From Mycolicibacterium rufum (GTDB lineage: Bacteria; Actinomycetota; Actinomycetes; Mycobacteriales; Mycobacteriaceae): a stretch of 64,000 nucleotides of DNA. Within the stretch, counting starts at the first letter, position 1. Each line of letters starts with the position of its first letter. Location: NCBI RefSeq assembly GCF_022374875.2, contig NZ_CP092428.2, forward strand, positions 200,011 through 264,010. Reading direction: 5' to 3'. The notes under the pieces were generated by a model. It had not been told where the DNA came from. It was given only the letters and a program-made list of their open reading frames with translations, and made no database searches. Shown piece after piece: positions 52,329-61,057 of this stretch. The position numbers and the translations under genes were made by a program.

Positions 52329-53635
52329 GACCTGGCCGGGGCGGAGCGGCGTCGGGCGATGACCGTGACCGCCAGACCGACCGCGATGAGCTGCACGACC
52401 GCGACGGTGATGATCAGTGCTGGGATCGAGGTGTCATAGAGCCAGCCCGTCAAAGCACCGCCGGCGGCGGTGGCGGCGCCGAGTCCGGCGGCGAAGATCC
52501 CGTAGGCGGTGGCCCGGCGCGGCGGGGCGACCAGATCGGCGACCACTGCCCGCAGGGTGGATTCCTGGATGCCGACCGCCGCACCCCACAGCAGGGCACC
52601 GGCCACCACCAGCCACACCCGATCGGTGAACGCTACCACCGGCACCAGCGCGGACAAGATCGGCAGCGCAGCAAGCGTTTTCGCGCCCACCCGGTCATAG
52701 AGCCAGCCCGACAGCAGCGCCGCGACGGCATCGGCGCCCATCGCGGCGGCATAGACCAGCGGGACTGCGGCGGCGGGCAGGATGCCACGAATGACCATGT
52801 GAAAGGACAGCACGCCGAAGGTGGCGAACCCGAGCATCGTGGTCGCGGTGAACGCGCAGTACGCCCAGAACGTCGGCGGTAGCGGCGGTGAGGGCTGGGC
52901 GCGACCATCGTCGGTGGCCTCCGGTGCGGGCAGCGGGGCTGGGGTGGGCACGGTCGGGGTCTCGTAGCGAGCCGGCTCGGGGACGCGCAGCCGCAGCCAC
53001 ACCAGCAGCGCCAGCGCGGCAACCCCGGGTAAGGCGAGGACGCCCAGCGCCGGACCGTAATCGTTTCCGGTGAGGGCCAGCACACCGGCCACGGTCAGTG
53101 GTCCGATCACCGCCCCGATCTGATCGAGTGCTTCGTGCACGGCGAAACCCCGCCCGCGGCCGGTGACTGCGGCGGCGTGCGAGAGCAGGGTGTCCTTGGC
53201 CGGGCTGCGGACCGCCTTGCCGATGCGTTCGGCGATCACCAACCCGCACGCCACCCACAAGGGCGCGGCGATGCCCAGCAGCGGAACCGTCACGATGGTC
53301 AGGGTGTAGCCGGCGATGGTCCAGGCCCAGAATCGTTGGGTGCGGTCGGTCAGCGGGCCTGACACCAGCCGCAGCCCGAGGGCGGCGGCCTCCCCGATGC
53401 CGGTGACCACTCCCACGACCAGTCCGGTCGCCCCCAGGGAAGCCAGCAATGGTCCGGTGATCGAGCGGGCACCCTCGTAGACGAAGTCGGCGAGCAGGCT
53501 GATCGTGCCGAACACCGTGAAGTCGGCGAGCAGGCTGATCGTGCCGAACACCGTGACGAAGCGCCACGCCCCCAACATCGGCCGGCCAGCCGGCTTCGCA
53601 TCGACGGCATCGGGGCGCTCGGGTGTCGTTGTCAT
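52325..53635 (-). CDS. MFS-family transporter with duplicated TM1 segment
   Basis: The product is 436 aa with twelve predicted helices. The loop motif GPLTDRTQRFW resembles the MFS cytoplasmic A-motif, and helix repeats such as VYAAAMGADAVAALLSGWLYD are present. Residues ~29-52 contain TVFGTISLLADF twice in tandem, from a perfect 36-bp DNA duplication, lengthening the first helix. The substrate is unknown. Its start overlaps the universal-stress gene stop by 4 nt, placing it in the operon that begins at crcB. Confidence 0.85.
   Translation of the reverse strand: MTTTPERPDAVDAKPAGRPMLGAWRFVTVFGTISLLADFTVFGTISLLADFVYEGARSITGPLLASLGATGLVVGVVTGIGEAAALGLRLVSGPLTDRTQRFWAWTIAGYTLTIVTVPLLGIAAPLWVACGLVIAERIGKAVRSPAKDTLLSHAAAVTGRGRGFAVHEALDQIGAVIGPLTVAGVLALTGNDYGPALGVLALPGVAALALLVWLRLRVPEPARYETPTVPTPAPLPAPEATDDGRAQPSPPLPPTFWAYCAFTATTMLGFATFGVLSFHMVIRGILPAAAVPLVYAAAMGADAVAALLSGWLYDRVGAKTLAALPILSALVPVVAFTDRVWLVVAGALLWGAAVGIQESTLRAVVADLVAPPRRATAYGIFAAGLGAATAAGGALTGWLYDTSIPALIITVAVVQLIAVGLAVTVIARRRSAPARS
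53483..53554. repeat. 36-bp perfect tandem duplication in the MFS gene
   Basis: The unit starting GAAGTCGGCGAGCAGGCTGA and ending GAACACCGT occurs twice back to back (53483-53518 and 53519-53554). It is in frame. Confidence 0.95.
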
Positions 53636-54189
53636 TCAAGATCTTTCGTCATCGAGGCGGAGATATCGGGAACCATGACGACTGGGCGACGGGCGTGGCG
53701 CAGCAGATGCGCCGACACCGACACCCCCAGCGCCCGGTCCACCGCCGACATCACCCCGCCGCGGGCGGTGCCGAGGATGATCATCCACGCGTCATGGGTG
53801 TCGGCCAGCGCGGCCAGCACATGCGCCGGGTCGCCATGGTGCGCGGTGTAGGTCCACTTACCGGCCGATCCGGCCAGCAAATCGCAGGCCACCGTGCGTT
53901 CCTGAGCGAGCGCATCGGCGAGCCGTTGCTCCCAGTCGTCACTGTCGGGATCAATGGGGAAGTCTTCGAGGTCAACGATGTGCGCAACGTGCAGATGGGC
54001 GTTCAACGGCGCGGCCAGGGTGATCGCAAAGCGCAGCGCCTGCTGACTGGACGGGTGCCGATCGAACCCCACCACCACATGGTGGGACGGGGTCATGTCG
54101 GTGACGGGACCATCTACGCTCAGCTGCTTTTCCACCTCGTCGAGCGCCGAGTTCTGCCCCCGCGAACGTTGGTCGTCGTCGGTGGTCAT
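53632..54189 (-). CDS. universal stress protein (UspA family)
   Basis: The product is 185 aa. A polar N-terminal ~35 residues precede the Usp fold: HHVVVGFDRHPSSQQALRFA and LNAHLHVAHIVDLEDFPIDP. The nucleotide-loop region is IILGTARGGVMSAVDRALGV then SAHLLRHARRPVVMVP. ATP binding is plausible though the glycine motif is not perfect. The gene is 10 bp downstream of crcB and coupled to the MFS gene, suggesting induction with fluoride stress. Confidence 0.85.
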   Translation of the reverse strand: MTTDDDQRSRGQNSALDEVEKQLSVDGPVTDMTPSHHVVVGFDRHPSSQQALRFAITLAAPLNAHLHVAHIVDLEDFPIDPDSDDWEQRLADALAQERTVACDLLAGSAGKWTYTAHHGDPAHVLAALADTHDAWMIILGTARGGVMSAVDRALGVSVSAHLLRHARRPVVMVPDISASMTKDLE

Positions 54190-54199
54190 CGTGTCCTCC

Positions 54200-54565
54200 T
54201 CACAACGCGGCCACTACCATTCCCGCCGCGGCGGCCGCGACGGTGAGCACCAGGGTGCCGATCGCATTGAACAGACCGGCCCAGTAGCGGCGGCGCTGCA
54301 GTAGCCGGATCGTCTCCATGCTGGCGGTGCTGAAGGTGGTGTAGCCGCCACAGAACCCCACCCCGGCGATCACCTGGATTTCCCGCGGCGCCCCATGGAA
54401 CAGCACGACCCCGACTAGGAACCCCAGTATCAGAGACCCGGTGACGTTGATCATCACCGTCGCCCACGGGAACTCGGTGTTGCGTCGGTGCCGGATCGCC
54501 CCGTCCACCACGAACCGCGCCACCGCGCCCAGGCTGCCCGCGCACGCCACCCACACCACCATCAT
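54200..54565 (-). CDS. crcB: CrcB/Fluc fluoride channel subunit 2
   Basis: The product is 121 aa with four helices. The family signature GVGFCGGYTTFSTASMETI is intact, and WATVMINVTGSLILGFLVG carries the conserved Asn. Fluc proteins are dual-topology dimers that leak fluoride out of the cell. Tandem pairs usually form heterodimers. ATG 54565 lies just after AGAGGAGAAC and overlaps the first crcB stop. Confidence 0.93.
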   Translation of the reverse strand: MMVVWVACAGSLGAVARFVVDGAIRHRRNTEFPWATVMINVTGSLILGFLVGVVLFHGAPREIQVIAGVGFCGGYTTFSTASMETIRLLQRRRYWAGLFNAIGTLVLTVAAAAAGMVVAAL

Positions 54566-55053
54566 CGGCCGTTCTCCTCTCGACGAGAGGGAATCCTGGC
54601 TCCGATGGCGATCCCGAACACCGTGGCCACCAGCCCCGCAAGCACACTGCCCACCGCATACGAACAGGCCGCCCACCAGTCGTGCCCGCGCAGCAATCCG
54701 TCGACGTCGACCGCGAGGGTGCTGTAGGTGGTGAACGACCCCAGCACCCCGGTGCCCACCCCCAGCCGCACCCGCTGACGCCACCCGGTGTCGGGGCCCA
54801 GCCGGGTCAGGCCCTCCAACAGCACGCCCAGCAGCAACGCGCCAGCGACGTTGATCGCGAACGTCGTCACCGGCCACTGACCGGCCGCCTGCGGAAACGC
54901 CACCCCCAGGCCGTAACGTGCCGGGGCACCCACCAAGCCGCCCACGGCGACCGCGACGATCGCCACAGGACGTACGTGCAGCGGAGTCGGCGCCGGCTCG
55001 ACGACATCGGGATCGACCGGGGGCGCGGCTGTCGGATCACCGTGATCGGCCAC
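54562..55053 (-). CDS. crcB: CrcB/Fluc fluoride channel subunit 1
   Basis: The product is 163 aa from GTG 55053, chosen because AAGGAG lies 7 nt upstream and the riboswitch ends there. A ~35-residue polar N-terminus (ADHGDPTAAPPVDPDVVEPA) precedes four helices with TTFAINVAGALLLGVLLEG and the signature GTGVLGSFTTYSTLAVDV. It is the first gene of the operon crcB-crcB-usp-MFS-DUF1232 and directly follows the fluoride riboswitch. Confidence 0.93.
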   Translation of the reverse strand: MADHGDPTAAPPVDPDVVEPAPTPLHVRPVAIVAVAVGGLVGAPARYGLGVAFPQAAGQWPVTTFAINVAGALLLGVLLEGLTRLGPDTGWRQRVRLGVGTGVLGSFTTYSTLAVDVDGLLRGHDWWAACSYAVGSVLAGLVATVFGIAIGARIPSRREENGR

Positions 55054-55059
55054 GGGCAC

Positions 55060-55163
55060 ACTCCTTCCCCATCGGAAAGGAGCCATCAGCCTCAAAACGA
55101 GGCGGTTCAGACGTTCCCACACCCAGGGGCGTCTCGGCGGAGATCCATCGCCACGCCCGAGGA
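55060..55163 (-). ncRNA. fluoride riboswitch (crcB motif)
   Basis: Conserved blocks occur in order: GGCGATGG (55152-55145), CTCCGCC, an AGACG/CGTCT side hairpin, AACCGCC (55107-55101), and GAGGCTGATGGCTCCT ending near 55079. This is the crcB-motif arrangement. Downstream, CTCCTTTCC (55082-55074) can pair with GGGAAGGAG (55069-55061), masking the AAGGAG ribosome-binding site of crcB. A CATTAT -10 at 55168-55163 would start transcription just before GGGCGTGG. Fluoride binding should free the site and allow translation. Confidence 0.85.
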
Positions 55164-55240
55164 TAATGGACGTCACCGCAGACGGAGAGACGGCGTCAAG
55201 ATGCGGTTCTCCCCGCACGTCGGCGGACACTGGTCCGGTG

Positions 55241-56086
55241 ATGGCTACTGCGATGCTCGGACCCACGCTGATCGTGGTGTGCCTGCTGTTCGCCCTCACC
55301 GCGGCCATGGTCTACCGGGTGGCCGGACTGGGGACGGCGTGGACGGTGCCGGTGGCGGCCGCGCGGGCCGCGGCACAGTTGGCGGCGATCTCGGCGGTGC
55401 TGGTCGCGGCGATGACGCGGCTGTGGTCCTCAGCAGCGGTACTGGCGGTGATGTTCCTAATCGCCGTGTACACCGCCGCGGGGCGCAGTCAGGCCGACCG
55501 CGGACGAACCTGGCTGGCGCTGCCGTTGGCCACCGGGGTGGCAGCGGTCGTCCCGGCCCTGGTGGTGACCGGTCTGATTCCGCTGGCCGGGACGGCACTG
55601 ATACCCACCGTCGCCATCATCCTGGGTGGATCGATGACCGCGGTCGCCGTCGCTGCCCGACGCAGCCTGGACACCCTGGCGACCCGCCGCGGCGAAGTCG
55701 AAGCCGCCCTGAGCCTGGGCCTGTCCGAACGCGACTCCCGCCGTCTGGTCATCGAACGGTCCACCGCCGACGCCTTGTTGCCCAACGTCGACCAGGCGCG
55801 CACGGCCGGTCTGGTCACCCTGCCCGGCGCTTTCGTCGGAGTGCTGCTGGCCACCGGATCAGCCGCACAAGCCGGCGCGGTGCAGGTCCTCGTCCTCGTC
55901 GGACTCCTACTGGCCCAAGGCTGCGGCGTTGCGGTGACCGGGGAACTCGTCGCCCGCGGCCGGCTCAGCCGAACCCCAACACACGGTGACGCCGTGAGCG
56001 ACCACCGCCGCAGCCCGGGTCACACCCTTGCTGCTTGGGCTCTACGAGCATGGCGGACGACGCGGGCGCGCAGCGGGGCCGCATAG
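55241..56086 (+). CDS. FetB/UPF0014-type ABC permease
   Basis: The product is 281 aa from ATG 55241 (in-frame GTG at 55238). It has seven or so helices, with RAAAQLAAISAVLVAAM and IILGGSMTAVAVAARRSLDT. ALSLGLSERDSRRLVIERS then LPNVDQARTAGLVTLPGAFV is the characteristic UPF0014 region. FetB pairs with ATPase FetA in E. coli iron export; no fetA is visible here, so it would need a partner elsewhere. It is divergent from the crcB operon and shares its promoter region. Confidence 0.8.
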   Translation: MATAMLGPTLIVVCLLFALTAAMVYRVAGLGTAWTVPVAAARAAAQLAAISAVLVAAMTRLWSSAAVLAVMFLIAVYTAAGRSQADRGRTWLALPLATGVAAVVPALVVTGLIPLAGTALIPTVAIILGGSMTAVAVAARRSLDTLATRRGEVEAALSLGLSERDSRRLVIERSTADALLPNVDQARTAGLVTLPGAFVGVLLATGSAAQAGAVQVLVLVGLLLAQGCGVAVTGELVARGRLSRTPTHGDAVSDHRRSPGHTLAAWALRAWRTTRARSGAA

Positions 56087-56363
56087 GTTCAGCCCAGCTG
56101 CACACCTCATCACCGCCTCGACATGAGCGGCGCCGACGTCACGAAGCTGGCCATGCCCCTCTCACGCTCCGAAGGCGATTGCGGTGAGCGCTGTCGTCAT
56201 GTTCGCCGACAGCGAACGCACCGGTTGGCCTCGGCGACGTACCCCAAAGTCGGACTCACCTGGCGGGCGGCGGCCGAGATGCTTCACGCCACCGTCGGGA
56301 CTCCCAGCTCACCACACGCACCCCTGGGACCACTGCACACTCAAGTCCGGCAGCCGATCAGTG
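56087..56363. other. stretch without a supported gene
   Basis: Open frames here lack ribosome-binding sites and codon bias. Nothing else is recognised. Confidence 0.4.
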
Positions 56364-56731
56364 TCAGGGCTGTCGACGGCAGCGTCGCGGGGGTCGTCGG
56401 ACCACGAGGGTGGGTGGTCGGTGCGCGGCACTGCAGGCGGTCATGCTGCCCGCGCCCCGGCCGGGATCATCGTGAACGTCATCGGCGATGAGGTCGGGAA
56501 TCAGGTCGGTGAGCCACCAGCTGAGGTGGTCTTCGGTGAGTGCGGCCAACGCCGCAGTGGTGGTGCGGTGTCGGTCTTCGGGATGGGCGGACCAGCCGTG
56601 TTCGGTGATGTGGGCGGCAGCGGCGTCGCGGTCGAGGTAATCATCGAGCAGGGCGCTCAGTTCGGTGGCGGTGGTGTCGACGGCCTCGGTGACCAGCCTG
56701 TCGCGACGGTGGGTCGTCGGATTCTTTACTG
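56364..56731 (-). pseudogene. 5'-truncated gene fragment
   Basis: Coding-like sequence reads RDRLVTEAVDTTATELSALL then DDYLDRDAAAAHITEHGWSA and LTEDHLSWWLTDLIPDLIAD, with good GC3 for the first ~100 codons. The frame has no ATG or GTG at its upstream end, where it abuts the transposon-related ORF. It is probably the 3' part of a gene disrupted by the Tn554-like insertion. Family unknown. Confidence 0.45.
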
Positions 56732-57034
56732 ATAGAAGCGCTTGTCAAGCGCGCTCAGCTGTCGGTGAGGGGACGCGTGTACTCGTGGGGCCGCGTGATG
56801 TCGAATGTGCAACTGACGTGGCGGCGAGTTGGTGGGGTCCGAGGCGCCCTCTGACCCACGCGTGCTCGAAGCGAATGTGTTGCTCAGCCTCGGGGATGAC
56901 TGTCGCGTTCGCGCGGTGGGAGGAGCCCGGTGTCTGTACCAAAGATCGAGGTCGTGCCTCATAGAACGTCGACGTCGTTCCCGGCCACCGTGCGCTGCCC
57001 GGCGATAAGCTGCGGTGCGTTTATTGGTAGCCAT
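56726..57034 (-). CDS. possible remnant of a Tn554-type third ORF (tnpC position)
   Basis: The start lies 6 bp after the stop of the large recombinase, where Tn554-like elements carry tnpC. The first ~30 residues (TNKRTAAYRRAAHGGRERRR) look coding, but the rest is Ser/Pro/Thr-rich with poor bias and matches no TnpC feature. I read it as a truncated or decayed third gene. Confidence 0.35.
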   Translation of the reverse strand: MATNKRTAAYRRAAHGGRERRRRSMRHDLDLWYRHRAPPTARTRQSSPRLSNTFASSTRGSEGASDPTNSPPRQLHIRHHAAPRVHASPHRQLSALDKRFYQ

Positions 57035-57040
57035 CTCGGG

Positions 57041-59239
57041 TTAGTCGGGTGAACCGCGTAGAGAGTGTTGTAGGTCGCTCAGTGCGATGAAGGCTTCTGC
57101 GGTGGTTCCCAGGGCTTCTGGTGTCGGCCCGGCCGGGGTAGGTAGTGAGGCCAGGCGGTTCGCGAGCTGGGTGACGGTATTCCGGTCGCCTTCGAGGGCA
57201 TCGCGTTCCTCGTCGGTCAAGACCAGATTTTCCAACATGTGATCAATGCCGTCTTTGACTTGGAGTAGCTGTCCTGAGCTGGATTGTTTTGGTAGGTAGA
57301 AAGGGCACCGGGCACAAGCGAGTCGGTGGGGGCATTTGGCGAAGAAGTCGTAGGTGCAGTAGCCCTCTCCGAGGTCGTAGTACTTCCACGGCTCACCGTC
57401 GGCGGCCGCTCCGGTCATGATCGTGTCGCGGTCGATCAGGACCTGAATGGTTCGGACGTTGCGGGCGAAGTAATCGGCTTTCTTGTAGGCGGCGGTGAGG
57501 CGGCGCTGAAGAATGGTGGCGTAGTGGCGGGTGCTGGAGTAGTGCTTGTGGCCCAGCCATTCCTTCAAGTCGACGAGCGAGAGCGGCTCTGATGCATTGA
57601 GCAATTGGGTCGCGATGGTGGCGCGGGCGCGGTGGCTGGTCAGAGCGCCACGCGAATCATGCTCTGGGATACCGGCCTTACGGCACAACACCGGTATCAA
57701 ATGGGAGTTGAGGTAAGACAGTCCTATTAGTTCGCCGCGGACGCAGAACAGGAACTGTTGACGTTGCCGGGTCTTGCGGTCGTGGAGGTCGGGCTGAGGT
57801 GGACGAACGGCGCGCCACGCCTCAATGAGTTCGCCGACTAGCGGATCGACCGGCTTGCTGAACGCCCTGCTCGTTTTGTTCGCCGGCACATGCAGCAAGC
57901 AGATCGGGAACGGCGTTCCGGTCTTCTCATCGCGCCCTTCGTCGCGCTGCACGCAGTCCCGTTCGAGGCGCCGGATTTCTTCGATGCGTAGGCCCGCGAA
58001 GAGCCAAACCCCGATGAGCGCTCGCACCATCTCGATCGGGTAGTAGGTGCGGTGCTCGGAGTTGGCGGCGCGGGCGGCGGCGCTGCCGTAACGCTTGAGG
58101 TCGACTGCCTCAAGGGTTAGTCCGGCGGCCATCAGTTTGGCCCAGGAAACGTCGTCGATGATGCGCGGGTTGGGACCCATTTGTGCGCGTACCGACAGCG
58201 GCCCCGCTAGAGCTTTGCGGGGGTCGAAGCGCGGGGTGATCCATTCCCAGTCGATGAGATCGAGGAAGAAGGCGCGCAGGCCGTCGATGCGTTGAACCTT
58301 CCCCTTTACGCCCAGGGGTTGTCCGGTCTTGCGGGTGTCGCGGTTGCAGCCGGCCCACTGGCCGTGGGTCGCGTTGAGCGTGTCGGCGACGTACTCGGCG
58401 GCGATGTCGCGAGTCCACAGGTGCGGTTCGAGGGCTTCGGGGTGTTTGTCGGCGGCCCAGCGTCCGGCGATGAGAATGATGGCGAATCTGCCACGCAGGG
58501 AGCCTGACTCGATGGTGGTGACGTTGCGCCACCGCAGCGCCCAGTGCACCCACTTCGGGGGTGCGGAGTCGAGGGTTTCTTGTCGTGGTCCGCGCTGGCG
58601 GGTGTTGCGGGCCACCGGTGCGCGCAGGATGCCATCGTGGGCCAAGACGCGGGTCACTTTTATTAGCCCGGTGCGGCGGGCTCCACCGCCGTAGAAGGCG
58701 GCGAGGGAGGACACGGTGTCCTCGGTAAGATCGACCAGGGTGGCGGTGCCGCTGCACAGCATCAAATCGCTCAACGCCGCGGCGACCTGGCTACCACTGG
58801 TGTGTTCGGAGACCTCCCACGTTCGCAACGTGTCTTGAATGTGGGAGATCGCGGACTCTACGGCGGGCGTGCCGAAAGCCAGTCCGGCGGTCCTGCGCAC
58901 GGACACCCTGATGTCACGGTGCAGGGTGCGGTGGCCCGCGACGACATTGGCGATTGCCACCATCGGCGCAGCCAGCTTCGAACTTGACCTTAGCTCTGCA
59001 TTCGCCAAGTCGCGCCATACGTCTTGGTCCCAGTCCCAGTACGGGCATTGTTCAAGGTGCACCCGTCTCAGCAGGCGGCTGCGGGTCCGCCCGGCGATGT
59101 CTGGCCGCCACTTGACCAGTAATGGTGTCAGGGGGTCAACAAGTCGGTGTAACGCCCGGGCCGTGGGGTTGGTGAGATGTGGGCTGCCGCGGTCGAACAG
59201 GTCGGCTAATACCGCAATCTCCTTGTCAGTCAGCATCAT
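57041..59239 (-). CDS. tnpB: large tyrosine recombinase, Tn554 TnpB-like
   Basis: The product is 732 aa from ATG 59239, which overlaps the previous stop. The catalytic core is present: Arg in WLFAGLRIEEIRRLE, SHRARATIATQLL (H-x-x-R), and GHKHYSSTRHYATIL with the nucleophile Tyr. A C-terminal cysteine cluster (CTYDFFAKCPHRLACARC) matches the zinc-finger-like motif of Tn554-type TnpB. The longer upstream frame is a shadow of the first recombinase. It acts with the upstream recombinase in site-specific transposition. Confidence 0.85.
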   Translation of the reverse strand: MMLTDKEIAVLADLFDRGSPHLTNPTARALHRLVDPLTPLLVKWRPDIAGRTRSRLLRRVHLEQCPYWDWDQDVWRDLANAELRSSSKLAAPMVAIANVVAGHRTLHRDIRVSVRRTAGLAFGTPAVESAISHIQDTLRTWEVSEHTSGSQVAAALSDLMLCSGTATLVDLTEDTVSSLAAFYGGGARRTGLIKVTRVLAHDGILRAPVARNTRQRGPRQETLDSAPPKWVHWALRWRNVTTIESGSLRGRFAIILIAGRWAADKHPEALEPHLWTRDIAAEYVADTLNATHGQWAGCNRDTRKTGQPLGVKGKVQRIDGLRAFFLDLIDWEWITPRFDPRKALAGPLSVRAQMGPNPRIIDDVSWAKLMAAGLTLEAVDLKRYGSAAARAANSEHRTYYPIEMVRALIGVWLFAGLRIEEIRRLERDCVQRDEGRDEKTGTPFPICLLHVPANKTSRAFSKPVDPLVGELIEAWRAVRPPQPDLHDRKTRQRQQFLFCVRGELIGLSYLNSHLIPVLCRKAGIPEHDSRGALTSHRARATIATQLLNASEPLSLVDLKEWLGHKHYSSTRHYATILQRRLTAAYKKADYFARNVRTIQVLIDRDTIMTGAAADGEPWKYYDLGEGYCTYDFFAKCPHRLACARCPFYLPKQSSSGQLLQVKDGIDHMLENLVLTDEERDALEGDRNTVTQLANRLASLPTPAGPTPEALGTTAEAFIALSDLQHSLRGSPD

Positions 59240-60264
59240 CAACGCATCCGGGCGAGCGCCGACAATCGCCGCTCTTGGTCGGCGTGCAATGAGGTAGAGG
59301 CGGCGTGAAACTTCGCGGCCAGTTCGCGCCCGGAGAGGTGAATGTAGGTCAGCGTGGTAGATAGGTCTCGGTGACCTGCATATTGGGCTATCTCGTCGAT
59401 GTCCCATCCCGCCCGCGCAAGGTCGGTCAGCCGGAGATGGCGCAACGTGTGGGTCGACAACTCGGGCACCCGTGCACGTTGAGCGATGGCTGTGACGGTC
59501 TTGGACCACGCCGACGGACCGACACCAGCGCCGTGGTTGCGGCGGGACGTGCTGAGGAACAGATTGCCGTCGATCTTGCCGAATACCTCGGTGCGGTGGT
59601 GCAGGTAGGCGACCAGCAACCGCGCCGAGGTGGCGCCAAACGCCACCGTTCTGGCGCGCTGTGATTTAGTGGTTTCCGCCCGCAGGTGGATCAACGACCA
59701 GGCTGGCTCAAGATCACCGATACGCAGAGACACCAATTCTTCGCGGCGCAACGCACCGTCGTACGCCAAGCAGAGCATCAAACGGTTTCGTAGTGTGTCT
59801 GCTTGACCGGCTAGCAGGATGCGCTCCCAAGCGAATACGTCGGGAATCCACGGCGCTTTCTGCGCTACCCGCACCAGACCGTATCGCGGTTGCTTGCCGC
59901 GGCGGCCCGACTGGCCGCGACGAACGGGATTCCGCTCGCGGAGTTGATCTTCGACGAGGAAATCGTAGAAGCCGCGGATCGCGACCACCCGCTGCTGCAC
60001 CGTCGCGTCCGACAATCCAGTTCGGCCGGCATGGGCGTGTGGCCGTTGCCGCATGTCCCCAATCCAGGCGGCTACAACATCGGCCCGCGCGGTGACCGGA
60101 TCCGCATTTGAAGCAGCACAGAACGCTATGTAGTCCTGCAGCGCTCGACCGTAGGCGTCCACGGTATTCGGGGCGCGCCCGATGTTCGCTGTGAACTGCA
60201 GCCACCGCCGACCCTGCTCATGAGAACCGACGTCAGGGAAGCGCTCCCACGCAACTTCTTTCAT
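59239..60264 (-). CDS. tnpA: tyrosine recombinase, Tn554 TnpA-like
   Basis: The product is 341 aa from ATG 60264 (GTG 60291 is an alternative). An N-terminal core-binding SAM-like domain (TVDAYGRALQDYIAFC) precedes a catalytic domain with Arg in DGALRREELVSLRIGDL, STHTLRHLRLTDLARAG, and YAGHRDLSTTLTYIHLSG with Tyr. All catalytic residues are intact. Its stop overlaps the second recombinase start, giving the tnpA-tnpB order of Tn554-like elements. The element junction is close to 60300, inside a host gene. Confidence 0.88.
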   Translation of the reverse strand: MKEVAWERFPDVGSHEQGRRWLQFTANIGRAPNTVDAYGRALQDYIAFCAASNADPVTARADVVAAWIGDMRQRPHAHAGRTGLSDATVQQRVVAIRGFYDFLVEDQLRERNPVRRGQSGRRGKQPRYGLVRVAQKAPWIPDVFAWERILLAGQADTLRNRLMLCLAYDGALRREELVSLRIGDLEPAWSLIHLRAETTKSQRARTVAFGATSARLLVAYLHHRTEVFGKIDGNLFLSTSRRNHGAGVGPSAWSKTVTAIAQRARVPELSTHTLRHLRLTDLARAGWDIDEIAQYAGHRDLSTTLTYIHLSGRELAAKFHAASTSLHADQERRLSALARMR

Positions 60265-60962
60265 CTCTCGACAGTAGGCGCTGAATTCCACATAAGGCAG
60301 TACGAGCAGGCCGATTTGAGCCAGTCGCGACCGGTCGTCTTGTGCAGGAAGGCCAGGGCGTCCTCGCGTGACCATTTCCAGTCCAGCAAGGGGTAGACGC
60401 CGCGTCGCGTCGCGGTGTTGTACCCCTCATCGCGCTGGGCGCGGCGAAGCTCACCGGTTTCGAAGCCGAGGTAGTGGCGAAACGGCCGCCCGGCGGTGAG
60501 GCCGTCGATGATCGGGTCGAGCACGGCACCCTTGGCGCGCAGCGAGCAGCGGCGACTGCCGAGCTGGGGGACGGTGGCCGCGCTGAGCAGCTCGTCAGAC
60601 AGTGCGTAGCCGTGATCGGCGTAGAGCCGGGTGGGGTGGGTGGTGTCATCGAAGATGGCGACACCCGCACCCGCGGCGGTGGTGTTGAGTCGGGTCCGCC
60701 CGGCCTGGACCAGGCGCACCCCGTGGCGAACCAGCAGCGGCAGGACGATCTCTTCGGCGTCGCGCAACGTCGTCGGATACTCGTCGCCGGTGTGAGCCAC
60801 CACGACGACGAGTTGATCGAGATCGAAGTCCCGGCTTGCCGGATCGAGGAGCCAGCGCAACAGGATGGCGGTGGAGTCGGCACCAAGACCCCACGAAAGC
60901 ACCTCGCTTGGAACGTGTTCGGCATTCTGCGGGCTGAACAGCTCGCCTTGGATGGTGGTCAT
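60261..60962 (-). pseudogene. PAPS-reductase/PP-loop-family protein, 3' end lost to transposon
   Basis: ATG 60962 opens TTIQGELFSPQNAEHVPSEV and the PP-loop SWGLGADSTAILLRWLL, then VVVVAHTGDEYPTTL, DDTTHPTRLYADHG and ATRRGVYPLLDWKWSREDAL. The final KSACSYC should begin the Cys-containing C-terminal domain, but after YC the frame enters transposon DNA and stops within ten codons. Such proteins (PAPS reductase/DndC-like) are common on actinobacterial plasmids and phages, where they are tied to sulfur or DNA-modification chemistry. Confidence 0.75.
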
Positions 60963-61057
60963 CGAGTCATCTCCGGTCGGGGTCCATGGGTGATGCGGTC
61001 GGGATGGGGGAGTGGGGTGGTGGGGCCCCACGGCGGGACCCCACCACTTCCGGTCGG

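Noticed and set aside
55166..55240. N-terminal extension of the FetB-like permease
   Set aside because: The extension overlaps the crcB promoter and lacks protein character; ATG 55241 directly precedes the first membrane helix.
54682..55989. 435-codon plus-strand open frame over crcB and the FetB-like gene
   Set aside because: Antisense to crcB and out of frame with the permease; composition is typical of a shadow.
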